From Platynereis dumerilii (taxonomy: Eukaryota > Annelida > Polychaeta > Phyllodocida > Nereididae): a stretch of 64,000 bases of DNA. A program made the position numbers and the translations under genes. Under the pieces are notes generated by a model, which saw nothing but the letters and a program-made list of their open reading frames with translations, did no database searches and had not been told where the DNA came from. The stretch lies in contig JAPTHN010000107.1 of the NCBI GenBank assembly GCA_026936325.1, forward strand, positions 908,803 to 972,802, written 5' to 3'. Positions 25,511 to 38,453 of the stretch are shown here, one piece after another (the first letter of the stretch is position 1; the number at the start of each line of letters is the position of its first letter).

Positions 25511-26493
25511 AATTAACAAGTTATAATCGAATATATAAAATCATTTATGTTAAATTGGTTATGAGGAATAGGTAAATGCCCTTGGAGGACAGTGAAGTCC
25601 ATAATTTTACGCATCTTTTGGTATTAATTTCATGAAATTTTAATAAGTAGAAGCAGAGCAATGTGCATTTCAATTTTGAATTTCAAAAAATTCTCTTGGA
25701 AAAACCGTTTGATGCAGGCATATTTCCTTTGAGGACAGTATGTAGGCATAACAAGGGGATGAGTAAAAAAAAATTCATCAACAGTCACAAAGAACTTCAT
25801 TGATTTTTCAGCCTAAAACGTTTCAAGGGACTCAAAAAGTGCCCAAAAAATTTCGATGTCTGACGCGATTTTACGTCGCGCGTCTGAGACTATAGTGCTA
25901 TACACCATTGGAAAGCTGACAAACAGACCTTTCTTGTGATATGTAATACTTTGCTGTAGGTGCAATAGGGACTGAGATATGGCCACTTGAAGTTTGAGTT
26001 TTTGTGCGTCCGTAGCGCCGAGACCGTTTGTCCGAGCGGTCCGTAACTTTTTGAGATTATCCTACTAGGGTAGGTCTGTTAGTATACCCATTTTCAGATT
26101 GATACGAGCATTCCTTCCCTGTCTTTCAGAAAATTTTCCGCAAATTTTCGGGATGTTCAATTTTCAAAAAATCGTATCTTGAAATGTATTCATGAAATCT
26201 CCACAAGACGCCTTTCTGCACTGGAGACTTTGTCAAGGTATCTTAGAAAAAATCAACAGGTCTCAGTTATGCTTAGGTTCTCAGAAACCTGCGCCGGAAA
26301 TTTTTTTTGTATTTTGCTCATAACTCATAAGTGTCTTGAAATTTGATCATGAAATTTCGTAAGAAGTAGCGCGCAATGGAGTCACATATTACCCTCCAGT
26401 TGTAAACCAATATCTCTAATAGTTTCGCAGTAATCGTCGTTTTCCTGAGCTGAATAATAATAATAAGAATAAGAATAAGAATAAGAATAATAA
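25511..26493 (-). mobile_element. Helitron-like unit D0, right part
   Basis: The sequence begins AATTAACAAGTTATAATCGA without any CTAG end and follows D5 and D8 to their core (near 25855) and to an (AAGAAT/TAA)n tract ending at 26493. It continues the piece that stops at 5258. The matching D tip is at 28227-28255. Confidence 0.8.
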
Positions 26494-28135
26494 CTAGAGA
26501 ATAATTAAAATTGCACAGCAATTTTAAGATATGAATTCCCCTCCCCCGTATTCCCTCCCTCTTTATCCCCCCCCTTCCTTTCCTTCTGTTCCCTTCTTTC
26601 CCTTCCACTACGTCCTCTTGCACTCCCTTCCCTTCCATGCCCTCATCTGCCATTCCCTCCTTTTCTATTCCCTTCCCAGGCCTATTTTGGACGCTATGTA
26701 GTCCATGGAAGTGATGAGTTAGAAAGACTCATATAGGGCTTAGCATGCAGCCAGGTGTGTTGTGACCAATGATAGCACTCTCAAAGCAATACAATTTGAC
26801 TTAACCGTAACCGTAACTTTGATGAAACCCTAACCCTTATGATTTGTTATGGACAAACCATAATAGCTAGGAAGATGTGCTTACATATACACAGAGGGCA
26901 AGCAGTCAGCAACATGTCAAATTAGTTTCAAGTGATATTCAGCCGTATTTCACAAGTTATAATTCAATTATAAATTTAATGGGAAAAATATGGGATTATT
27001 TGCAAACAATAGGGCAACAAATAAGCTACATATTATATCAATTTTAAGTGATTTGAAACATTATTGGAAGAGTTTATATTGGATTATGAAATTCATGCTA
27101 GGCATATGTGCTTACATGGAAAAATAGGGCAAAAAATTAACAATATGTCAAATTAGTTTTAATTGATTTTAATTAATACTTAATGAGTTATAATTGAATA
27201 TGTGAACTTGCCAATGTAAAATTGGCTATTAATAAGAGGCGTATACCCTTGGAGCTCATAAAAGGGCATAATTTTACGCATTTTTTGGTGTTAATTTCAT
27301 GAAATTTGAATGAGTAGAACCAGAGCAATCTACGTTTCAATTTTGAAATTCAAAAAATTCTCAAACAAAAAGTATACCAAGTAGAAAAATTTTCTTTGGA
27401 GACATTATGCAGGCCGATAGTGGGTACCACTTAAAAAAAAATCACGAAAATTTATGAAGAGCTTCATAGATTTTTTGGGAAAATGTGTTTTTTTTGCACA
27501 AAAAGTGACATGAAATTTTCAATGTCTGACGCGATTCTATAACGTACGTCCCAGAGGATGTTGCTATACACCATTGGAAAGCTGACATTCTAAGGTTTTC
27601 AGAAATGTCCCTTTTTCCTTTGTAGGATTAATATTAAGCGAGATACAGGCCTTCAAAAAATCAACTTTTGCGGCCCTGTGGCACAAAAAGTATTAGACCT
27701 GGGAGGCCAAAATTGTGTGAAGTTGTTAGACTATGGTAGAACTGTATGCACACATAAATTCAGCTTAATCTGAGCATTCCTTCCTTGTTTTCTGGAGATT
27801 TGAATGTCACTTTTTGGAATTCCGTTTTTTCAAAAAATCATAACTTGGAATTTTTTCAACGGAATTCCTTTAGGCTCCTTTCTGCAAAGGATAACTGTCT
27901 AAAATATATATAAAAAAAAATTCATGCCTCCGTCTGCTTTACTTTCTGAGAAACCGTTTGGACAGTGTTAAAATTAGTTTCTGGAATTACGCAAGACTGC
28001 CAAGTAATTCCGCCGTGAAATTGCTTCTGAAGATAGGACTCAGGCCAACATATATGACTTTTGTATCTCTTTTGTTGTATCTCCATTACTTTTCTCATAA
28101 TCGGCATTTAAAAAATCATTTTAAGGCCGTAGAAA

Positions 28136-28166
<31 letters not shown>

Positions 28167-28205
28167 GTAGCAATAACAAGATGAATTCCCCTACGGGGAA
28201 TTCAT
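26494..28205 (-). mobile_element. Helitron-like unit B4 (complete)
   Basis: B-type CTAG end, long (TAA)n near 28137-28160, and B tip 28181-28205. It is nearly identical to B5 over most of its length, including the shared variant CCCTAACCCTTATG of the telomere-like motif, so one probably derives from the other or both from a recent common source. Confidence 0.85.
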
Positions 28206-28226
28206 AATAAAACGAACAATATCAAT

Positions 28227-28255
28227 ATAATCCCCCGCAAGCGGCGGGGGATTAT
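28227..28255 (-). mobile_element. Detached 5' tip of family D (closes D0)
   Basis: Perfect D hairpin (arms ATAATCCCCCGC/GCGGGGGATTAT, loop AAGCG) with the linker AACGAACAATATCAAT. D0's closest body relatives (D5, D8) carry the other linker (GGTAATCG), so this assignment rests on order, not on subtype. Confidence 0.7.
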
Positions 28256-28285
28256 AATAATAATAAGAATACGTACAATATCAAT

Positions 28286-28310
28286 AAGAACTTCCCTACG
28301 GGAAGTTCTT
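28286..28310 (-). mobile_element. Orphan 5' tip of family A
   Basis: Perfect A hairpin with the linker ACGTACAATATCAAT. No unmatched A body lies to its left in the window, so its body is outside the window, deleted, or unrecognised. Confidence 0.8.
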
Positions 28311-28315
28311 AATAA

Positions 28316-30009
28316 CTAGAGAATAATTAAAATTGCACAGCAATTTTAAGATATGAATTCCCCTCCCCCGTATTCCCTCCCTCTTTATCCCCCGGCCCCC
28401 ATCCTTTCCTTCCGTTCCCTTCTTTCCCTTCCACTCCGTCCTCTTGCACTCCCTTCCCTTCCATGCCCTCATCTGCCATTCCCTCCTTTTCTATTCCCTT
28501 CCCAGGCCTATTTTGGACGCTATGTAGTCCATGGAAGTGTAGAGTTGCACAGACTCATATAGGGCTTAGCATGCAGCCAGGTGTGTTGTGACCAATGATA
28601 GCACTCTCAAAGCAATACAATTTGACTTAACCGTAACCCTAACTTTGATGAAACCCTAACCCTTATGATTTGTTATGGACAAACCATAAGAGCTAGGAAG
28701 ATGTGCTTACATACACACAGAGGGCAAGCAGTCAGCAACATGTCAAATTAGTTTCAAGTGATTTTCAGCAGTATTTCACAAGTTAGAAATTCAATTATAA
28801 ATTTAATGGGAAAAATATGGGATTATTTGCAAACAATAGGGCAACAAATAAGCTACATATTATATCAATTTTAAGTGATTTGAAACATTATTGGAAGAGT
28901 TTATATTGGATTATAAAATTCATGCTAGGGAGATGTGCTTACATGGAAAAATAGGGCAAAAAATTAACAATATGTCAAATTAGTTTTAATTGATTTTAAT
29001 TAATACTTAATGAGTTATAATTGAATATGTGAACTTGCCAATGTAAAATTGGCTATTAATAAGAGGCATATGCCCTTGGAGCTCATAAAAGGGCATAATT
29101 TTACGCATTTTTTGGTGTTAATTTCATGAAATTTGAATCAGTAGAACCAGAGCAATCTACGTTTCAATTTTGAAATTCAAAAAATTCTCAAACAAAAAGT
29201 ATACCAAGTAGAAAAATTTCCTTTGGAGACATTATGCAGGCCGATAGTGGGTACCACTTTAAAAAAAATAACGAAAATTTATGAAGAGCTTCATAGATTT
29301 TTTTGGGAAAATGTGTTTTTTTTGCACAAAAAGTGACATGAAATTTTCAATGTCTGACGCGATTCTATACCGTACGTCCCAGAGGATGTTGCTATACACC
29401 ATTGGAAAGCTGACATTCCAAGGTTTTCAGAAATGTCCCTTTTTCCTTTGTAGGATTAATATTAAGCGAGATACAGGCCTTCAAAAAATCAACTTTTGCG
29501 GCCCTGTGGCACAAAAAGTATTAGACCTGGGAGGCCAAAATTGTGTGAAGTTGTTAGACTATGGTAGGGCTGTATGCACACATAAATTCAGCTTAACCTG
29601 AGCATTCCTTCCTTGTTTTCTGGAGATTTGAATGTCACTTTTTGGAATTCCGTTTTTTCAAAAAAATCATAACTTGGAATTTTTTCAACGGAATTCCTTT
29701 AGGCTCCTTTCTGCAAAGGATAACTGTCTAAAATATATATATAAAAAAATTCATGCCTCCGTCTGCTTTAGTTTCTGAGAAACCGTTTGGAGAGTGTTAA
29801 AATTAGTTTCTGGAAAGTAATTCCGCCGTGAAATTGCTTATGAAAATAGGACTCAGGCCAACATATATGACTCTTGTATCTCTTTTGTTGTATCTCCATT
29901 ACTTTTCTCATAATTGGCATTTAAAAAATCATTTTAAGGCCGTAGAAAAATAACAATAATAATAAAAAAAGTAGCAATAACAAGATGAATTCCCCTACGG
30001 GGAATTCAT
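28316..30009 (-). mobile_element. Helitron-like unit B5 (complete)
   Basis: B-type ends with tip 29985-30009. Close twin of B4; a short segment around 29813 (the ACGCAAGACTG stretch) present in B4 is missing here. Confidence 0.85.
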
Positions 30010-30020
30010 AATAATAATAA

Positions 30021-31971
30021 CTAGAGAATAATTAAAATTGCACAGCAATTTTAAGATATGAATTCCCCTTCCCCGTATTCCCTCCCTGTTTACACTCCCT
30101 TTCCTTGCCTTCCATTCCCTGCCTTTCCATCGCCTTCCTTTCCATTCTCTCCTCTTCCATTCCCTCCCCTTCCGTTCCCTCATCTGGCATTCCCTTCCCT
30201 TTCTATTCCATACCCAGGCCACTTTTGGATGCTATGCAGTGCATGCAAGTGTAGAGTTGCTCAGACTCATATAGCGCTTAGCATGCAGCCAGGTGTGTAG
30301 TGACCAATGATACCACCCTCAAAGCAATACAATTTAAGTTAACCATAACATTAACTTTGATGAAACCCTAACCCTAATGATTTGTTACGGACAAACCATA
30401 AGAGCTAGGAAGATGTGCTTTTATACATACATAGGGCAAACAGTCAGCAATATGTCAAAGTGGTTTCAAGTTATTTGAAGCATTATTTCATGAGTGATAA
30501 TTTTATTATAAATTTAATGGTAGGAAGTTCTGCTTATTTGCAAACACTAGGGCAAAAAATTAGCAACATATCATATCAATTTTAACTGATTTGAAACAGT
30601 TTTGGAAGAGTTTTAATTGGATTATAAATTTTATGGTAGGGAGATGTGCTTCAATGGAAAAATAGGGCAAAAAATTAGGAATATGCCAAATTAGTTTTAA
30701 TTGATTATAATGAATAATTAATGAGTTATAATTGAATATGTAAAATGTGATATGTAAAATTGGCTATAAGTTAGAGGTATATGCCCTTGTAGCACATAAA
30801 AGGCCATAATTTTACGCAGTTTTTGGTGTTGAGTACATGAAATTTGAATGAGTAGAAGCTGAGCAATCTACATTTCAATTTTGAAATTAAAAAAATTCTC
30901 AAGGCAAAAGTACTTGAAGTAGGAAATTGTGCTTAATTGGAAAAATAAGCCCAAAAATTAGCAATATATCAAATTAGTTGTAATTGATTTTTAATGAATA
31001 GTTATTTAGTTATAATTGAATATGTAAAATCATACATGTAAAATTGGTTATTGGTAACAGCTACGTGCCCTTGCAGCACATAAAAGGGCATAATTTTACG
31101 CATTTTTTGGTGCTAATTTCATGAAATTTGAATGAGTAGAAGCTGAGCAATTTACATTTCAATTTTGAAATTCAAAAAATTCTCAAGCAAAAACAATTTG
31201 AAGTAGACAGTTTTTCTTTGGACACATTATGCAGGGCTACAGTGGGCACCACAAAAAAATTATTCATGAACATCCATGAAAACCTTCATAGTTTTTTTGG
31301 ACCCCAAAATTTTGATGCACCCAAAAAGTGACATGAAATTTTCAATGTCTCACGCGATTTTGTACTAATCCAGCTACAGTAAAATGCTATACACCATCTG
31401 AAAGAGGAGAAACTGAACCTTTTAATGGTGTTTCTAATTTTTTTGTAGCTTTAATAGGGACCGAGATATCGGCGATTGAAAATTGAGTTTTTGCGCGGCC
31501 ATAGCGCCGATACCGCTTACGCTACGACAATGAAATTTTGGTGGATTGTTAGACTGGGGTAGGGCTGTATACACACCTAAATTCAGCATAATCTGATCAT
31601 TCCTTCCCAGTTTTTCTAGAGTTTTCCAGTTGATTTTTGGGAATTCCGTTTCTGTAAAAAATCATAACTTGGAATTTTTTCAACGAAATTCCTTTAGGCT
31701 CCTTTCCGCACGTGATAAGTGTCTAAGGTATCCTGAAAAAAATTTCCATATCTTTTGCTGTCACAGTTTTTGAGAAACCGTTAACCAAATGGTAAAACAC
31801 CTTTTTGGGAATTACTCCTCAATGGTAGGAAATTACGGTATGTACTTCCAGGTTAAAATAGTGCTAGCACCAAAACATAAACCTATGGTGTTCTTTTGGC
31901 TTTATCTTCCCTAGTTTTTCCACAATTTGCAGTTAAAAATGACTTTAAAAAACGTATAAAAAGAATAATAA
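30021..31971 (-). mobile_element. Helitron-like unit B6, body (5' tip displaced to 47598)
   Basis: B-type left end, telomere-like motif near 30365, core near 31330. It ends AAAAGAATAATAA where D2 begins. By the bracket reading, everything from 31972 to 47597 lies inside its (TAA)n. Confidence 0.8.
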
Positions 31972-33352
31972 CTAGTATAACTGATATTGCCGTACGGCAA
32001 TATCGGATAATCCCCCGCGCCCCCCCTGTCTCCCTTGCCCTGCTTACTCCCTTCAACCAGTTCATGGCCTTCATGATGAATTCTTGAAGAGGCACATATA
32101 TTGAAATCAGACATCGCTTGGCATGGAGGCTTGTGTTTGGTGCCCAGCGGTACCACCCTGAAAGCAATACATTTGCAGTGGATGGTAGGTGAAACCCTAA
32201 CCCTAATGGGTTATTGTAGACAAACCATGCAAGTTATGGAGCTGTGCTTACATGCAAAAATAGAGCAAAAAATTAGGAACATGACATATCAGTTTTAATT
32301 GATTTTGATAAATAATGAATGAGTTATAATTGAATATATAAAATCATTTATTTGAAATTGGCTATTATGAAGAGGTGTATTTCCTTGGAGGACAGTAAAG
32401 GCCATAATTTTACGCATCTTTTGGTATTAATTTCATGAAATTTGAATAACCAGAAGCGGAGCAATGTACATTTCAATTTTGAAATTCAAAAAATTCTCCA
32501 GGAAAAACTATTTGATGTAGGTAATTGATCTTCGGGGACAATATGGAGGGCTGATATGGGTATCCCACATAAAATATTCATGGACGTGCATGAAGAATTT
32601 CATAGACTTTTTGAGCTGAAAAGGTTTTTTAGGTGCAAAAAGTGACATGAAATTTTCAATGTCCGACGCGATTCTACGTCGGGCGTCTGACACTATAATG
32701 CTATACACCATTGGAAAGCTGAGAAACAGACCTTTCTTGTGATATGTGATACTTTGCTGTAGCTCAAATAGGGACCGAGATATGAGCACTTGAAAATTGA
32801 GTTTTTGGATGTCCGTAGCGCCGAGACCGTTTGTCCGAGCGGTCCGTAACTTTGTGAAGTTGGTACACTAGGGTAGGTCTGTAAGTGTACCCAATTTCAG
32901 CTTTCTACGAGCATTCCTTCCCTGTTTTCCAGAAAAATTTTAGAAAATTTTCATGACATCCAATTTTGAAAAAATTCATATCTCTGAAACTATTCATGAA
33001 ATTTCCACGAGACGCCTTTCTGCACTGGAAACTTTGTCAAGGTATCTTACAAAAAATCAGCAAGGCCAATTTTCTTTTGTTCTCCTGGAAACGCTGCCAG
33101 AAATAGATTTTTTATTTTTTCAATAACACGTTAGTATCATGAAATTTGATCAAGAAATTTCACTGGAAGTAGCACGCAACAGAGTCACATATTGTGTTTG
33201 AGGTTTCAGGATGTTATCTCTAATAGTTTTGCAGTAATCTCAGTTTTCCTGAGCTGAATAATAATAAGAATAATAATAAGAATAATAAGAATAATAATAA
33301 TAATAAAACGAACAATATCAATATAATCCCCCGCTCGCGAGCGGGGGATTAT
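31972..33352 (-). mobile_element. Helitron-like unit D2 (complete)
   Basis: D-type ends; long (AATAAT/AAGAAT)n at 33256-33307; tip 33323-33352 with a fully palindromic centre (CGCTCGCGAGCG). Confidence 0.85.
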
Positions 33353-33354
33353 AA

Positions 33355-34734
33355 CTAGTATAACTGATATTGCCTTACGGCAATATCGGATAATCCCCCG
33401 CGCCCCCCCTTATCTCCCCTGCCCTGCTTACTCTGTCCTTCCAGTTCATATCCGTGATGATGAATTCTTCATACCATGTATGAACGTAGTAATGTTGCTG
33501 GTGCATATGCCTATGAAATGTCGTGGCAGGCACAAGGTCAGCTGCTGGGAAAGGTGGCAGTGAGACAGTATATGACTTACATGCATCTGTGAATAATTTT
33601 TTTACCTTTATTTTACCAGCAAAGTATTGGATATATGAGGATGGCCGTATACCACAAAATAGGGCAAAAAATTAGCAACATGCACATTCAGTTTTAAGTG
33701 ATCTGTAACAATAGTTCATGAGTTATAATTGAATATATAAAATCATTTATTTGAAATTGGCTATTCAGAAGATGTATATTTCCTTGGAGGACAGTAAAGG
33801 CCATAAATTTACGCATCTTTTTGTATTAATTTCATGAAATTTGAATAACCAGAAGCGGAGCAATGTACATTTCAATTTTGAAATTCAAAAAATTCTCCAG
33901 GAAAAACTATTTGATGTAGGTAATTGATCTTTGGGGACAATATGGAGAGCTGATATGGGTATCCCACATAAAATATTCATGGACATGCATGAAGAATTTC
34001 ATCGACTTTTTGAGCCGAAAAGGTTTTTTAGGCGCAAAAAGTGACATAAAATTTTCAATGTCCGACGCGATTCTACGTCGGGCGTCTGACACTATAATGC
34101 TATACACCATTGGAAAGCTGAGAAACAGACCTTTCTTGTGATATGTGATACTTTGCTGTAGCTTAAATAGGGACCGAGATATGAGCACTTGAAAATTGGA
34201 TTTTTGGACGTCCGTAGCGCCGAGACCGTTTGTGCGAGCGGTCCGTAATTTTGTGAAGTTGTACACTAGGGTACATCTGTAAGTGTACCCATTTTCAGCT
34301 TTCTACGAGCATTCCTTCCTGTTTTCCAGAAAAATTTTAGAAAATTTTCATGACATCCAATTTTAAAAAATTCATATCTCTGAAACTATTCATGAAATTT
34401 CCATGAGACGCCTTTCTGCACTGGAGACTTTGTCAAGGTATCTTAGAAAAAATCAACAGGTCTCAGTTATGCTTAGATTCTGAGAAACCTGCGCCGAAAT
34501 TTTTTTCATATTTTCCTCATAACTCATAAGCGTCATGAAATTTGATCATGAAATTTCGTGTAAAGTAGCACGCAATGGAGTTGCATATTACCCTTGACTT
34601 GCAGAACAGTATCTGTAATACTTTTGAAGTAATCGCAGTTTTTCTGAGCTGAATAAGAATAAGAATAATAATAATAATAATAATAATAAAACGAACAATA
34701 TCAATATAATCCCCCGCAAGCGGCGGGGGATTAT
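33355..34734 (-). mobile_element. Helitron-like unit D3 (complete)
   Basis: D-type ends; 3' hairpin with one centre change (GCCTTACGGC); tip 34706-34734. The left third follows the D1/D5/D8 subtype (TTTTACCAGCAAAGTATTGG) but the right part and tip linker follow D2/D4, suggesting a recombinant. Confidence 0.85.
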
Positions 34735-34736
34735 AA

Positions 34737-36117
34737 CTAGTATAACTGATATTGCCGTACGGCAATATCGGATAATCCCCCGCGCGCCGCCCTGTCTCCC
34801 TTGCCCTGCTTACTCCCTTCAACCAGTTCATGGCCTTCATGATGAATTCTTGAAGAGGCTGATATATTGAAATGAGACATCGCTTGGCATGGAGACCTGT
34901 GTTTGGTGCCCAGCGGTACCACCCTCAAAGCAATACATTTCCAGTGAATGGTAGGTGAAACCCTAACCCTAATGGGTTATTGTAGACAAACCATGCAAGT
35001 TATGGAGCTGTGCTTACATACAAAAATAGAGGAAAAAATTATGAACATGACGAATCAGTTTTAATTAATTTTGATAAATAATGAATGAGTTATAATTGAA
35101 TATATAAAATGTTATATGTAAAATTGGTTAAAGGTAAGAGGAAGATATCCCTGTAGCTTGCTAGAGGGCGTAATTTAACACATTTTTTGGTGTTAATTTC
35201 ATGAGATTTGAACGATTATAACCAGAGCAATTTACGTTTCAATTTTGAAATTACAAAAATTCTCTAGGAAAAAGTATTTGATTTAGGCAAATTTCCTTTT
35301 GGCACAATATGGAGCCCAACCTGGGTAGCCCGCATAAATTATTCATGAACATCCATGAAGTTCTTCATGCACTTTTTGAGGGAAAACGTTTTGATAGGCC
35401 CAAAAATGACATAAAATTTTCAATGTCTGACGCGATTCTACGCCGCGCGTCTGACACTATAATGCTATACATCATTGGAAAGCTGAGAAACAGACCTTTC
35501 TTGTGATATGTGAAACTAGTCTGTAGCTGCGATAGGGACCGAGATATGGCCACTTGAAGTTTGAGTTTTTGTGCGTCCGTAGCTCCGAGACCGTTTGTCC
35601 GAACGGTCCGTAACTTTGTGAAGTTGGTACACTAGAGTAGGTCTGTAAGTATACCCATTTTCAGCTTTCTACAAGCATTCCTTCCCTGTTTTTCAGAAAT
35701 ATTTCAGTCAATTTTCGGGATGTCCAATTTTCAAAAAATCATATCTTGAAATGTATTCATGAAATCTCCATGAGACGCCTTTCTGCACTGGAGACTTAGT
35801 CAAGGTATCTTAGAAAAAATCAGCAGGTCCCAGTTATGCGTAGTTTCTCAGAAACTTGCGCCGGAAATTTTTTTTATATTTTGCTCATAACTTATAAGCA
35901 TCATGAAATTTGATCATGAAATTTCGTATGAAGTAGCACGCAATGGAGTTGCATATTACCCTTGACTTGCAGTACAGTATCTGTAATACTTTTGAAGTAA
36001 TCGCAGTTTTTCTGAGCTGAATAAGAATAATAATAATAAGAATAATAATAATAATAATTATAATAATAATAAAACGAACAATATCAATATAATCCCCCGC
36101 TCGCGGCGGGGGATTAT
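34737..36117 (-). mobile_element. Helitron-like unit D4 (complete)
   Basis: D-type ends with tip 36089-36117. Very close to D6 and D7 along the body (shared ATGAATGAGTTATAATTGAA, GTAGCTTGCTAGAGGGCG). Confidence 0.85.
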
Positions 36118-36119
36118 AA

Positions 36120-37080
36120 CTAGTACACCTGTAATTGTGCACAATTACAAAGATAAATTCCCCCCTTCCCTTCCTCTCCCCTGCCCCCTTATATCCCCCT
36201 GCCAATTATGTCCCCCTGCCCCTTCCCTTCTACCTTCCCCATCTGATTATTCACACAGAAATGTAATTGGGTCAGCATTTATTTCAACAGAGAAAATGTG
36301 CAGCCAGTGAAGTATGAGTAGCGATGAAATTGGCATATGGCCAGGAAAAGGTGTTTCCAGCCATAAGAAGCATTTGGGGAGGAAAAAAGTGAGATGAAAT
36401 TTTCAGGGTCCACCGCGATTTTGAACGGACGGCGCTACAGTAAAATGCTATATACCATGTGAAAGCTAAGAAACAGAGCTTTCTAGTGGTATTTTTTATT
36501 TTTCTGTAGCTTTAATAGGGGCCGAGTTTGAAAAATAGGCTTTTTGCGGTGCTATAGCGCCGATACCGTTAACGTTAGAAAGTTGAAATTCTAGTGGATT
36601 GTTACACTATAGTATGACTGTAACTGCATGCAATATCACCTTGATTGAAGCATTTCTTCCTAGTTTTTGGAAAATTTTAGTGGCAATTATTGGAATTCCC
36701 TTTTTTGAAAAATTCATATAAAAAAAACTTTTGAAGATATTGCCAAAAGCCTCCTTTCCGCACTGCGTATATCTTTAGAGATTATTATGTTAAAATTTGG
36801 TGTATTTTTCTTGACTGGTTTTGACAAAACTGTGAACACAAATTTTTTATCAATTTCTTGCGTAATTACCAGTTAACTACGAATTACGCAATATAATTCC
36901 AGTACATGAAATTGTTTACCAAAAGCAAATTGACCCTTTTTGTTTTAGTTGATTATTGCAAATACTTTCTGAAATACAGCCTGTCAAATTGTTGACGAAA
37001 AATAAAAATAAAAACAAAAAAAAACAAAAAAAAATAGGATGAACAAAAACAATATAAATTCCCCTAACGGGGGAATTTAT
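36120..37080 (-). mobile_element. Helitron-like unit C3 (complete)
   Basis: C-type ends with tip 37054-37080. The C-rich repeat is degenerate (CCCCTTATATCCCCCTGCC). The segment before the tip (36830-37040) differs from C1 and C2 but matches C4. Confidence 0.85.
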
Positions 37081-37082
37081 AA

Positions 37083-38453
37083 CTAGTATACTAAATTGCA
37101 CAGCAATTTAAAGGAAGAACTTCCCTTCCTTCCCAATCCCTTCCCTTCCCTTCCAATTCCTACCCTTCAAATTCCTTCCTTCCCCTTCCATTCCCTTGCC
37201 CTCCACCCTGAAGCTGTTTCATTTGGTAAAAAGGGAAATCTTGCTGTTACAAGATGTTTGCTTGCAATAAGCCATGTAGCATACAGTCAGATATATTGAA
37301 ATGACATATCGCTTGGCATGGAGACCAGTGTGTAGTGGCCAGTGGTACCACCCTCAAAGCAATACATTTTGAAACCCTAACCCTAATGGCTTGTTGTAGA
37401 CAAACCATCCCAGGTATGGAGCCGTGCTTACATGGAAAAATAGAGCAAAAAAGTAGGAATATGTCAAATTAGTTTTAATTGATTTCAATGAATACTTAAT
37501 GAGTTATAATTGAATATGTGAAATTGCTAATGTAAAATTGGCTTTTAGTGAAAAGTATATGCCCTTGGAGGTCATTAAAGGGCATAATTTTACGCATTTT
37601 TTGGTGTTAATTTCATGACATTTGAATGAGTAGAAGCTGAGCAATCTACATTTGAATTTTGAAATGAAAAAAATTCTCAAAGAAAAAGTATTTGAAGTAG
37701 GAAAATTTCCTTTGGACAGATTATGCAGGGCCACAATGGGTACCACTGAAAAAATATTCATGAACATACATGAAGAGCTTAATAGTTTTTTGGGCAAAAA
37801 AGATTTTGATATGCCCAAAAAGTGACATAAAATTTTTGATGTCTGACGCGATTCTATACTAAGGCAGCTACGGTAAAGTTCTACACACCATCTGAAAGAA
37901 GAGAAACTGAACTTTCTGATGATGTTTTCAATTTTTCTGTAGCTCTAATAGAAACCGAGATATCAGCGATTGAAAATTGCACTTTTGTGCGGCCATAGCG
38001 CCGATACCGCTGACGCGACGGTAACAAAATTTTGTGGGATTGTTGGACAGGGGCAGGGCTCTATACCCACTTAAAATCAGCCTGATCTGAGCATTCTTTC
38101 CTTGTTTTCTAGAGATTTTCCAGTGAATTTTCGGAATTCCGTTTTTGTAAAAATTCATAGTTTAAAACTGTTTCTATGGAATTCCATAAAAATCCTTTCC
38201 GCACTGCGCATTTCCTTGGAGAACATGAGGAAAATTTTTTACAATAATCCAACTGACAGTTTTCTTTGAACGGATTGACAAAATTTTAAATGTATAATCG
38301 CTGTAATTCACATGTCAGGCGTAATTCCGATGCGTAATTCTCAGCATTTAGAGAGTTTCAAGGTGTCTGTATGCTGTCAAAGTTTCATGTAGCTATCTTT
38401 CCTTACCAATGATTTATTCAACTTTGAAAAACGTGAAAGAATAATAATAATAA
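37083..38453 (-). mobile_element. Helitron-like unit A7, body (5' tip displaced to 47495)
   Basis: A-type left end with a variant interior near 37190-37290. It lacks the first two ~120-bp modules, which accounts for the shorter body. The AATAATAATAA at 38440-38453 is interrupted by D5. Confidence 0.85.

Noticed and set aside
15727-30300. Plus-strand proline/serine/leucine-rich frames in the CCTTCC tracts (for example 15727-15909, 28353-28562, 30058-30300)
   Set aside because: They translate pyrimidine-rich end tracts of B units; no start context, domain or codon signal.
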